Origin: Candidatus Parachristensenella avicola | Lineage (GTDB): Bacteria; Bacillota; Clostridia; Christensenellales; UMGS416 | Reading direction: 5' to 3' | Assembly (NCBI GenBank): GCA_904420205.1 | Contig: CAJFUN010000020.1 | Location: forward strand, 1 to 50,941 | Length of the DNA: 50,941 nucleotides | Shown: piece after piece, positions 1-7,847 of the stretch | Layout of the letters: the number at the start of each line of letters is the position of its first letter | Position numbering within the stretch: position 1 is the stretch's first letter | Notes under the pieces: generated by a model | Told to the model about the DNA's origin: nothing | The model's database searches: none | What the model saw: only the letters and a program-made list of their open reading frames with translations | Made by a program: the position numbers and the translations under genes

Positions 1-78
1 AACACAGAAGTTAAGCCCTTCAGCGCTGACAATACTCGCTTGGAGACGAGCTGGGAAGATAAGACGCTGCCGGATCCC
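1..78 (+). rRNA. rrf: 5S ribosomal RNA, 3' part
   Basis: The first bases match the 3' two-thirds of a bacterial 5S rRNA: the loop segment with AACACAGAAGTTAAGCCC, then a late helix, ending in a GC-rich strand near base 78. The 5' end lies outside the window, so the gene is partial. An intrinsic terminator follows directly, so this is probably the end of an rRNA operon read on the + strand. The exact 3' end is uncertain by a few bases. Confidence 0.93.
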
Positions 79-86
79 AATATACA

Positions 87-126
87 GGAAACAATTAAAC
101 CTTGTTGGTTTAATTGTTTCCTTTTT
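87..126 (+). terminator. Intrinsic terminator after 5S rRNA
   Basis: A perfect 15-bp stem (87-101 with 107-121) closes a 5-base TTGTT loop and is followed by a T run. It ends the rRNA transcript. Confidence 0.93.
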
Positions 127-225
127 ATCATTTTTTTCTATGTGAATTAGCAAAAATAGTCATGCAAGATTTTATAAATAGGAAGATTGGTAAAAAAAAC
201 ACATATGAGAGTTGGCATTTATTTA

Positions 226-254
226 TTTACATAGAATTGTTTATATATTAAATT
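226..254 (+). promoter_or_regulatory. Possible sigma-A promoter for the secreted-protein gene
   Basis: TTTACA at 226-231 is followed after 17 bases by TAAATT (249-254), in very AT-rich DNA. The -10 match is weak (4 of 6), so this is tentative. Confidence 0.35.
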
Positions 255-300
255 AAAAATGTAAGGAGCTCATTACAATAAAATCAACAGGCGGATAGCA

Positions 301-1161
301 ATGAAAAAACATAGTTGTGGTATGTTTTTAAGTGCTTTGTTGACTTTTACATTAGCATGTCTACAAATCCAGTATCCGGCATATGCTATCACATCCTCGG
401 AGGAAACTAAGCCTGCGAAAAACGTGGTTACTACTCAAATTATACAGGAAGAAGACTTGTCTTTAGATAAACCGGAAAGCGTAGATCAAGTAAAAGCAAC
501 TGAGACGCAGGAAACGCAGGCTATAATACCCCAAACAACTACACAAAATGAAACTGAACCCCTAATTGAACCTCTGGAAGTTAGTGAAACAACGAGCCAG
601 ACTGCAACAGAGACGGTTACATCGGATACGTCTGACGGTGCGATCCAGACCAGTCAAGCACCGGCAACTGCATCTACTGTAGAAGATCAGACCCAAAAGT
701 CACTGGTAGAAACGGCACCTTCCGATCACGTTTGCGATTCCTGTAGCCATACGGAAGGCGTTGAAGCCAGCATGATTCAGCCGCGTATATCTCACGCAGA
801 TCATGCAAGCTCTACAACCTATACCTACGAATTGCCTGATAATGATCTCGTTTGGGATGATTATCATATCAAAAAGTGCAACTATCCGATTTGCTATTGA
901 AGTGATAGCGAGAGCCATACCTTTAGATATTCAGCGTTAGCGGGCAATTCGACTTATCATAAGCGTGCCTGTACCAAGTGTTCCTTTTATGATACGGATA
1001 CAGCCCGGCATAGCTATGGCAGCTATAGCTACTACAATACAAGCCAACATCGAAGAAGGTGTTCTGTATGCGGGTATTATCAGTATACCAATCACGGTTA
1101 TATCCAAAGCGGAGGGGAATTACGCTGTACATCCTGCGGTTATACAAAACCGTATACATAA
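301..1161 (+). pseudogene. Secreted Cys/His-repeat protein interrupted by an in-frame TGA
   Basis: A 199-codon frame starts at ATG 301 with a clear signal peptide (basic MKKH start, hydrophobic core, AYA cleavage site near residue 29). A Thr/Glu/Gln-rich linker follows (about residues 35-135), then a Cys/His-rich end. TGA at 898-900 stops it, but the same frame then stays open for 86 more codons to TAA at 1159-1161. That extension continues the same style of sequence, with CTKC, CSVC and CTSC pairs each preceded by a basic stretch and spaced by His/Tyr residues, like the zinc-ribbon-type repeats of clostridial surface proteins. The TAA overlaps the Shine-Dalgarno of the next gene (TAAGGAGG), so 1161 looks like the original end. 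TGA is an ordinary stop elsewhere in the window (for example at 16703-16705). A nonsense mutation is therefore the simplest reading; recoding or sequencing error remain possible. The site before ATG 301 (AGGCGG) is a poor ribosome-binding site. Base composition is more AT-rich than its neighbours, suggesting acquisition. Confidence 0.7.
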
Positions 1162-1170
1162 GGAGGCAAT

Positions 1171-1761
1171 ATGATGAGACGGATGGCGCTGCTGTTTCTA
1201 TGCGCGTTGTTTCTCAGCGGATGCGGGCAGGCGAGCCGGATCTACCAGGTAGGCTCGCTGGCTTTGGAAGTCCCCAAGGCCATGACGGTAAGCGAGGATT
1301 TCCATGATGACGGCAAAACGCTTGCGTCTGAATCGGTTACGGTCAATCTTATCCAGGATCGAGCAAACCCAGATGACCCGGAAGGGTATCTGCTGGCAAA
1401 GATGACGGACATCGGCGCCACTGAGGAAAAATATGCCGAAAAGCTGCAGGGCAAAACGGTAAACGAATACTTTCTGTCCCAGGAGGACGGCGTGCAACGA
1501 GCCGTAGATAGCTTGGCAGCGGGGAAAATTACCGATGTCAGCATCCAGGATACCACACCCCGAGACATGGGCGACGGCGTGCAAGCGATGCAGGCCTGCT
1601 TTACCGGAGAGGATCAAAGAGGCCGCCGGCGGGAATACCGCCTGATCCAATTCTATGACCAAGGGCGGGAATATCGCGTGGTGGCCTATTGGGATGCGGA
1701 TGCTCCGAAGGATCAGAAGGATATGATGCAGGCTATGCTGGATAGCTTGGCGCTTAGATAG
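1171..1761 (+). CDS. Lipoprotein, DcrB/PsbP-like in style, function unknown
   Basis: A 196-residue protein starting with two Met codons (1171 or 1174) after a strong AGGAGG. The N-terminus is a lipoprotein signal (hydrophobic core, lipobox LSGC with Cys at residue 18), so it should be anchored outside the membrane. The mature part is a single small domain with alternating strands, ending in a pattern (an arginine-rich strand, a YRVVAYWDAD strand, then a helix of Met/Leu/Asp) that resembles DcrB/PsbP-like lipoproteins. The lipoprotein at 9711-10235 has the same size and plan, so the two may be distant paralogues. It sits 9 bases after the stop of the interrupted secreted-protein gene and is probably translated from the same message. 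The role is unknown. Confidence 0.8.
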   Translation: MMRRMALLFLCALFLSGCGQASRIYQVGSLALEVPKAMTVSEDFHDDGKTLASESVTVNLIQDRANPDDPEGYLLAKMTDIGATEEKYAEKLQGKTVNEYFLSQEDGVQRAVDSLAAGKITDVSIQDTTPRDMGDGVQAMQACFTGEDQRGRRREYRLIQFYDQGREYRVVAYWDADAPKDQKDMMQAMLDSLALR

Positions 1762-1803
1762 CAGCATATTGCCTACCTGCATGAAGCGCCGATGAACGGA
1801 ACA

Positions 1804-1859
1804 TTCCCCTTACTTGTTCGGCCGTGTGGTACACGGAAAAGCAAGCAGGGGAATTTTAT
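1804..1859 (+). terminator. Long compound hairpin, likely terminator
   Basis: Nested arms: TTCCCCT (1804-1810) with AGGGGAA, then CTTG with CAAG, then CCGTGT with ACACGG around a 3-base loop. A short T-rich tail follows. It lies 42 bases after the lipoprotein stop. Confidence 0.65.
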
Positions 1860-1890
1860 ATGCCTTAACGAGTAGCGAATAAGGCATATA
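1857..1890. repeat. 11-bp inverted repeat
   Basis: TATATGCCTTA (1857-1867) is exactly repeated in inverted form at 1880-1890 with a 12-base loop, touching the end of the preceding hairpin. Its role is unknown. Confidence 0.6.
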
Positions 1891-2935
1891 CGCCAAAATT
1901 TACAGAAAAGCTGAAGCGATTTTCGATGCGGTGCAAGGCTGCGGAGAACCAGGAAAGCAGGGAGAATGAGCGCCTAAAAACTTGCAGATCTAGTTTGGAA
2001 AATGGGCGATGCCGAGCACAGAACATGAGATAGCCTAGAACTGCGGAGCAAGCATGCTCACAACCTTCGCCGTGCAGCTTTTTAACGGCTATATGCAACC
2101 CTATGATTAGAGCGGCAACCCCCAAAGCGGCCTACATGGAGATTTGGCTATCCATCATGATGGCAGGACGAAATGTGGATATTGCCGCATTCGACAGAAC
2201 GGCTTCTACACCATGCGCCTGTCCAAAGACGCATAAAGGGCTAAACTCGATTTGCCCTATCGTAATGAAGAAATTTAGGCCTCGAAAAAAGAAGCAGGCA
2301 GGACTGACCTCAAACTTTTGCACCAAATTTTTCCGCATACCAGAAATGGAGCGTCAAGGTGAATGGATCAGAATGAGTGGAAGAAATGGTATCGCTTGCC
2401 TATTCCGGATTGGCACAGTAATTATTTGGGTAAGCTATCTGCGCGCAGACTGCCCAGCTCTGAGTATGGTGACGGCCAATGGGTGGACGCTTGATACGCT
2501 GCCTGACAAAATAGGTTTGGTTTCCGACCAATCCGGACCGGCAATACCGTACAAACATCATCAGTAGATGCTCCAAGAAAAGCGTATCCGGCAGAACGGG
2601 AACCGAACGGATAATTGCTAGATTATGCCGAAATAGAACGCTCCATCAGTCCGGTGTAAAGTACACTTCCATATTTGTAGGCGTTTTAATCTACAGAAAA
2701 CTTCAGGCAGGAATAGACAGACGATTTGGATGATTGCAACACCCGCCGCATCAGGACAATGAAGAGCTTGCCGCCTGAGATCACAGATGGCAGGCACTTT
2801 AGTTGCTTCATCGATTCTAGCAGTTCATATAGGATTGAGCTTATCGGTTCCTTTCAAAGCGCGGCTCTTCCAGCCCGCGATCTGGAAAATTTTCGCCATG
2901 TATGCTATCATGAAGGTATAGCGGAGGATCGCCGC
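1891..2935. other. Gene-free stretch of about 1 kb, possibly decayed coding DNA
   Basis: No reading frame here has a convincing combination of ribosome-binding site, composition and family resemblance. The longest frame (2103-2567, + strand, 154 codons) has no Shine-Dalgarno and reads like random sequence. An overlapping + frame shows short peptide-like runs broken by stops. I see no tRNA, known riboswitch or insertion-sequence ends. Confidence 0.5.
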
Positions 2936-2951
2936 AGAAAGGATGGACGAT

Positions 2952-3593
2952 ATGAGCGAGGAAGAAAAAATCTTAGCAGGCGTGCTGTTTTGTCCGGGGG
3001 ATCCGGCGCTGCGCGCCCTGAAGTTGGTCAGCCATAATCTTTGTTCGGAGTATAACCGTACCTTCGAGGACGAGACGGAGAAGCGGTCTGAATTGATCCA
3101 CAAGATCCTGGGAGAGCTGGGCGAAGGTGGTTTTCTGCAGGGGCCGATCTATATTCACTATGGTAAGCATACTCGGATCGGCAAACGATTTTTCGGCAAT
3201 TTTAACCTGACGATTCAGGATGACGCGGAGGTAACGATAGGGGACGACTGTAATTTCGGCCCCAATGTAACCATCGTGACGCCGGTTCATCCCATGCTGC
3301 CGGTAGAGCGTAAGCGCATGATTACGGCGGAAGGCGAGGTTAAACGCTTATGCTATGCGAAACCGGTGCGAATCGGAAACGATTGCTGGTTTGGCGCCAA
3401 TGTCGTGGTGTGCCCCGGCGTAACCATCGGAAATAACTGCGTAATCGGCGCAGGCAGCGTCGTGACCCGGGATATTCCGGATAACTCCTTTGCTGCAGGC
3501 AACCCCTGCCGGGTAATCCGCGAAATTACCGAGGCGGACAGCATGATTCATAAACCTGAGGCACTGGGCGGCTGCCGTCCCTGCGAGGAATAA
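2952..3593 (+). CDS. Maltose/galactoside-type O-acetyltransferase (left-handed beta-helix)
   Basis: A 213-residue protein of the LacA/Maa/NodL family, which transfers acetyl from acetyl-CoA to a sugar hydroxyl. It has the usual N-terminal helical cap (EEEKILAG, then DPAL and an SHNL segment) followed by hexapeptide repeats (IGDDCNFGPNV and later IGNDCWFGANV with VTIGNNCVIG). The C-terminus holds the GAGSVVTRDIP and AAGNPCRVIR motifs, and the catalytic His is probably in the TPVHPM stretch. An in-frame ATG at 2943 would add three residues but lies directly on AAAGG, so I prefer ATG 2952, nine bases downstream. The substrate is unknown. It appears to be a single-gene unit. Confidence 0.88.
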   Translation: MSEEEKILAGVLFCPGDPALRALKLVSHNLCSEYNRTFEDETEKRSELIHKILGELGEGGFLQGPIYIHYGKHTRIGKRFFGNFNLTIQDDAEVTIGDDCNFGPNVTIVTPVHPMLPVERKRMITAEGEVKRLCYAKPVRIGNDCWFGANVVVCPGVTIGNNCVIGAGSVVTRDIPDNSFAAGNPCRVIREITEADSMIHKPEALGGCRPCEE

Positions 3594-3788
3594 GGCGGTA
3601 GGGGCATCACCTGACGTACAGGATAAGCGGAGAGCGGTGCTTTTTTAACGGGAAATTGGCGAAATGACTAAAGATTTTATGCGGATTTTTAGCAGAAAAG
3701 CCCCTTGTTCAGAAAATGTTCATATTTACATGATAAACTGTCTAACTATACACTTAAATTTTAAAAAAACTTGAAAGGCGTGATTGCA

Positions 3789-5150
3789 ATGAGTAACCCT
3801 TATTCCCAGATCACCCCCCAAATCCAGGCGCTGGCAGAGCTTTGTATGAAAAACGACCCGATTGACCCTGCGCTGTACAGCCAATATCAGGTTAAGCGCG
3901 GGCTGCGGGATATGGATGGCAAAGGCGTACTGACCGGACTGACCGAGATTTCGGATATTATTTCCTCCCGCGAGGTGGATGGAAAAGCCCAGCCTTGCGA
4001 AGGCGAGCTCTATTATCGGGGAATTTCCATTGAATCCATTGTGAAAGGGTTCATTTCGGAAAACCGCTTTGGCTTTGAGGAGGTCGCTTATCTTTTGATC
4101 TTCGGGCAGCAGCCCACCGCAGAGCAGCTCAAAAGCTTTAATACAATTCTGGCGGACTATCGTTCCCTGCCCACGAGTTTTGTGCGGGATATCATCATGA
4201 AAGCGCCAAGCCCCGATATGATGAATACCTTGGCGCGCAGCGTGCTAACGCTCTATTCGTATGACGACTATGCCGACGATATTTCGATTCCCAATGTGCT
4301 GCGCCAATGCCTTCAGCTGGTAGCGCTTTTTCCCATGCTGGCCGTATACGGTTATCAGGCATACCGCCATTATCATGATAGCAAGAGCCTGTACATCCAT
4401 GCGCCTAAAAGCGAACTGTCCACAGCGGAGAATATTCTGCGTATCTTGCGATCGCACAAGGAATATACACCGCTGGAAGCCAAGATTTTGGACGTTGCCC
4501 TGGTGCTGCATGCCGAGCATGGCGGTGGCAACAATTCAACCTTTACGACGCATGTGGTGACTTCTTCGGGCACGGACACCTATTCAGCGATGGCTGCAGC
4601 GCTCGGCTCCCTGAAGGGGCCCAAGCATGGCGGCGCCAATATTAAGGTCGTCCAAATGTTCGAGGATATGAAGCGCACGCTGTCGGACTGGACGGACGAA
4701 GGACAGGTAGCCGATTATCTGACCCGGCTGCTGCATAAGGATGCTTTCGATCATGCAGGCCTGATCTATGGGATGGGGCATGCGGTTTATTCGTTGTCCG
4801 ATCCCAGGGCGAAGATCTTCAAAGGATTTGTGGAGAGCCTGTCGCAAGAGAAGGGACGGGATGATGAATTCGCCCTTTATTCGCTGGTGGAGCGCCTGGC
4901 GCCGGAGATTATCGGACGTGAACGGCGCATCTATAAGGGCGTGAGCGCCAACGTAGACTTTTACAGCGGCTTTGTGTACAGCATGCTGGATCTGCCTCTG
5001 CAGCTTTATACGCCGCTGTTTGCGACGGCGCGTATCGCAGGATGGAGCGCCCACCGCCTGGAGGAGCTGGTGAACGCGGGAAAGATTATCCGCCCCTCTT
5101 ACCGCGCGGTAGGCGAACATCGGCCTTATGTGCCGCTGATGGAGCGGTAA
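3789..5150 (+). CDS. gltA: Citrate synthase
   Basis: A 453-residue citrate synthase condensing acetyl-CoA and oxaloacetate to citrate. The diagnostic parts are present: HAEHGGGNNSTF with the first active-site His, the GPKHGGAN loop, GMGHAVY with the second His, and NVDFYSG with the catalytic Asp, plus the C-terminal GWSAHRLEE and RPSYRAVGE-type residues. The frame extends up to a TTG at 3771, but ATG 3789 has GAAAGG at a good distance and is the likelier start. The N-terminal extension (about 40 residues before the core) is typical of the clostridial enzymes. It stands alone, with no aconitase or isocitrate dehydrogenase beside it, and is closed by a strong terminator. In such anaerobes it usually feeds glutamate synthesis rather than a full cycle. 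Confidence 0.95.
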   Translation: MSNPYSQITPQIQALAELCMKNDPIDPALYSQYQVKRGLRDMDGKGVLTGLTEISDIISSREVDGKAQPCEGELYYRGISIESIVKGFISENRFGFEEVAYLLIFGQQPTAEQLKSFNTILADYRSLPTSFVRDIIMKAPSPDMMNTLARSVLTLYSYDDYADDISIPNVLRQCLQLVALFPMLAVYGYQAYRHYHDSKSLYIHAPKSELSTAENILRILRSHKEYTPLEAKILDVALVLHAEHGGGNNSTFTTHVVTSSGTDTYSAMAAALGSLKGPKHGGANIKVVQMFEDMKRTLSDWTDEGQVADYLTRLLHKDAFDHAGLIYGMGHAVYSLSDPRAKIFKGFVESLSQEKGRDDEFALYSLVERLAPEIIGRERRIYKGVSANVDFYSGFVYSMLDLPLQLYTPLFATARIAGWSAHRLEELVNAGKIIRPSYRAVGEHRPYVPLMER

Positions 5151-5163
5151 AAAATCGACACAC

Positions 5164-5203
5164 AAAAGGATTCAGCCGGATCAACGGCTGAATCCTTTTT
5201 ATC
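5164..5203. terminator. Bidirectional intrinsic terminator
   Basis: A 15-bp stem (5164-5178 with 5185-5199) and 6-base loop, with A's on the left and T's on the right. It ends citrate synthase (+) and can end the convergent GNAT gene (-). Confidence 0.92.
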
Positions 5204-5250
5204 GTGGACAATAGGTAGGCACCTGCTAGGCAGCGCATGTGATGCGGCCT

Positions 5251-5805
5251 TTAAAGCGGATCCAACGGCTTGACCATCAGGATCTCCTGGCGCATGCTGC
5301 CATCGGAAAGCCGGTATGCATTGGGGCGCGAACCGACGATATGAAAACCCATCTTCTCATAGAGCGCCTGCCCACGGCGGTTTCCCTCAATGAATTCCAG
5401 CTCCAGCTGCAACAAGCCCTGACGACGAGCAATCTCAATCATCTCATGAAACATTGCTGTGCCGATGCCAAGGCCCCAATATTGTTTCACGAGGGCGATG
5501 GCGACGCTGCCGCGATGGCGTGTCTTGCGGCGGCTGTTAAACGAAAGCTGACAATTCCCAGCGATCTCTCCCTGAATTTCGCAGACAATCATGAGGCGCT
5601 GAGGCGAAGCGATAAGCGCAGAGAGATATTGCGCCTCGTCCTGAGGGGTTTCCGTGCACTCTTCCGGTTCACGCAGGATAAAAGGCGTCTGCGCAGCGCA
5701 GGTCTTGAGGTATTCCAGCATGGCTTCCGCGTCATCCGGCCTCGAGCTGCGGAAAATGCAGGTACGTCCATCCTTTAGGCGCACTGTTTTTTCGGGATAG
5801 AGCAT
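5251..5805 (-). CDS. GNAT family N-acetyltransferase
   Basis: A 184-residue acetyltransferase of the GNAT fold, using acetyl-CoA as donor. The core is recognisable: strands around IAGNCQLSFN, the pyrophosphate-binding loop in the QYWGLGIGTAM segment (Q/R-x-x-G-x-G/A type), and the C-terminal LELEFIEGNRRGQALYEKMGF block. The start at 5805 follows TAAGGAGG at ideal spacing. The layout resembles RimJ/RimL-like and small-molecule GNATs, and the acceptor cannot be told from sequence. It is transcribed toward citrate synthase and shares its terminator. Confidence 0.9.
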   Translation of the reverse strand: MLYPEKTVRLKDGRTCIFRSSRPDDAEAMLEYLKTCAAQTPFILREPEECTETPQDEAQYLSALIASPQRLMIVCEIQGEIAGNCQLSFNSRRKTRHRGSVAIALVKQYWGLGIGTAMFHEMIEIARRQGLLQLELEFIEGNRRGQALYEKMGFHIVGSRPNAYRLSDGSMRQEILMVKPLDPL

Positions 5806-5898
5806 AGGGATTCCTCCTTATACGCACTGCGGATTTATGGGAGCGCTTCCTTGAAGCAAGGGGACCGCCCCCTCCCGGATGCGGAGCATACGCCGTGG

Positions 5899-7671
5899 TT
5901 AAAGATCAAACTGATGGAAAAAGCGGGCGGCCCCATTATCACATTCGCGATTCCGTAAGCGCCATACGCGGCTATGCTCGCGTAAGATGTCGTCTCGTCG
6001 GCTGCGCATCATGGCCTGATAGCCAGGCGCGTCATATCCCTGAAGGCAGCCTAACCGATACAAAGCGACGTCGCAGCCATAGCGAAGCATTTCCACGCTG
6101 TCGCGATATTCATCCAGGATCCATTGCGCATCCGGGCAGGCCATTTGGGGTTCGTGGTTCAGCCGGTAAAGGATCACATTCAAATAGTCCTTGGTATTCA
6201 GGAAATCCTGGGCATCGTAGCCGTACACATCCGTCTTATCCGGATCATCCACCAAAATACGCTTAACCTGGGTAGAATTATGAATGCCGGGATGGACGGA
6301 AAGCTGCCCATATTGGCCGGCGTCGTAAGCGATCTGAGCCATACGGCAATGGCTATCTTGATAGACAAAGCGGTTGAGAAAAGTGAAACACGCCGCTGCC
6401 GTAGGCGATATTTTCGCTAGCTGCGCCGCATCGGGTTCCGGGATGGCCTGTAGACGGTCTTCACCTTCAAGGGGCTGCCAATCGGCCTCTGCCACGGACC
6501 AACCCATCGCCGCAGCATAGGCCACGCCAAAGTAAGAAGGTGAGAAATGGTGCAGATTATGGTCGCCCCAATCGGTATTCAGCAGGCCGCTGGCCCCATA
6601 TCGCCGGCCCAGCACCGCGCAGCGGGCGATGTTCTGCACCGCCTTATAGCTCTGCCCCAGCAGGCTGGCCCATACCGAGGTTCCCGGGCAATTCCAATAG
6701 GGCACGCCCGTTTTTTGCAGGCGGCGGCAGCTGTCCTCAGACACTTCACTGCGCTCATAACCCCAGTTCAGCGCAACGGCATCCTTGGGGATCGCGTCCA
6801 ATACTTCCTGACCGCCTTGGAGGATGATATCCGCCCAGAACAGCGGTTTGATTTTATGTGCGGCAAGATATTCAATGGTTTGCTGGACAAAATTTAGGAA
6901 AACGCGGGTTCGGCCCAGTTTCTCGCAGGCCTCCTTGCTTTTGCCCATGCCCAGTTCCCACGTTTCGTCGCATCCGATATTAAACTGGCCGCAGCTTTCA
7001 AAGATCGGCAATACATCGTCCAGCCGCTTGCGCACCAGCTGCTGAGAACGGGGATCCAGGGGATTTAGCGTCATGGGCGGATTGTGACGCCCCCATTGCT
7101 CGAAACCCTCAGGGCATTCGGCCAGATCGGCATACTCCGGATTTGCCAGCCAATCGGGAATATGGCCGAAGGTCTGCATAACCGGCACCAGATCGATAAA
7201 ACGATCCCGCGCATACTGGGCAAGCTCCGTCAGCTCTTCGACAGTGAAAGGATTCTGGCCATGCTGCATGGAGGGGAAGGAGGGATAGTTAAAATTGCCG
7301 CTGCCGAGCTCAATTTCCAGATGGTTGATTTTCATGAGCGCAAACATATCGATTTGCTTTTTGAAGGTTTCCATCGTGGGCACGCGGGCGCCAACATAGT
7401 GATACAGCGCCCGGGTAGGATAGTCCGGCCAATCGTGGAGTGTAAGGCAGGGGAGGCTATCAGAATGTTGAGCCTGGATCTGGGTGAGCGTAGTCTGCGC
7501 GCGAAAAGCGCCCTCTGGGCAGGAACTGATCAGGCGAATGCCCGAGGGGGTGATATGAATACGGTATTCCTCTTTTCCAAGGGTGGGGTCGGTTACCTGG
7601 CTGACCGGTGCGGAGGCCGGACAGCTGCCGCCGTCAAGGGATATTTCCTTCGGTATGGGAAAAATCGTCAT
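5899..7671 (-). CDS. Glycoside hydrolase family 20-type beta-N-acetylhexosaminidase
   Basis: A 590-residue enzyme. Residues about 1-75 form the small alpha/beta domain found before GH20 barrels. The barrel starts near LTLHDWPDYPTRALYHY and contains the Asp-Glu catalytic pair at D235-E236 in FNIGCDETWELGMG, matching the GH20 retaining mechanism in which Asp orients the substrate acetamido group and Glu is the acid/base. Further barrel motifs are FWADIIL, ALNWGYE and LNTDWGDHN with a conserved Trp. There is no signal peptide, so it acts inside the cell on imported amino-sugar oligosaccharides. AAGGAGAAAGG precedes the ATG. The substrate (GlcNAc or GalNAc) is inferred only from family. Confidence 0.9.
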   Translation of the reverse strand: MTIFPIPKEISLDGGSCPASAPVSQVTDPTLGKEEYRIHITPSGIRLISSCPEGAFRAQTTLTQIQAQHSDSLPCLTLHDWPDYPTRALYHYVGARVPTMETFKKQIDMFALMKINHLEIELGSGNFNYPSFPSMQHGQNPFTVEELTELAQYARDRFIDLVPVMQTFGHIPDWLANPEYADLAECPEGFEQWGRHNPPMTLNPLDPRSQQLVRKRLDDVLPIFESCGQFNIGCDETWELGMGKSKEACEKLGRTRVFLNFVQQTIEYLAAHKIKPLFWADIILQGGQEVLDAIPKDAVALNWGYERSEVSEDSCRRLQKTGVPYWNCPGTSVWASLLGQSYKAVQNIARCAVLGRRYGASGLLNTDWGDHNLHHFSPSYFGVAYAAAMGWSVAEADWQPLEGEDRLQAIPEPDAAQLAKISPTAAACFTFLNRFVYQDSHCRMAQIAYDAGQYGQLSVHPGIHNSTQVKRILVDDPDKTDVYGYDAQDFLNTKDYLNVILYRLNHEPQMACPDAQWILDEYRDSVEMLRYGCDVALYRLGCLQGYDAPGYQAMMRSRRDDILREHSRVWRLRNRECDNGAARFFHQFDL

Positions 7672-7800
7672 GCCTTTCTCCTTCCAGGATGCAGCTCCAA
7701 TAGAATGGCTACATTATAGCACTGAAAAAGGGCGGGGAATATGGACGCAAATAGCCCAATTATAGGGAAAATCCATTTCATTGCAGAGGCGCCGCGTAAG

Positions 7801-7833
7801 AAAAAACGCCCCCGCACAAGGCGGGAGGCGTCG
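7801..7833 (-). terminator. Terminator of the TrpB-like gene
   Basis: Read on the minus strand, ACGCC plus CCCGC pairs with GCGGGGGCGT (one bulged T), followed by a run of T's. It lies 15 bases past the stop of the 7848-9230 gene. Confidence 0.88.
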
Positions 7834-7847
7834 ATAAATTGATGGAT

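Noticed and set aside
898..960. Selenocysteine insertion at TGA 898-900
   Set aside because: No clear hairpin of the bacterial SECIS type follows the TGA, and the protein is a surface repeat protein, not a redox enzyme.
2103..2567. 154-codon frame in the first spacer
   Set aside because: No ribosome-binding site, odd composition and no recognisable family.
3600..3650. Terminator after the acetyltransferase
   Set aside because: A T6 run is present, but the stem before it is short and mismatched, so I could not support it as a feature.
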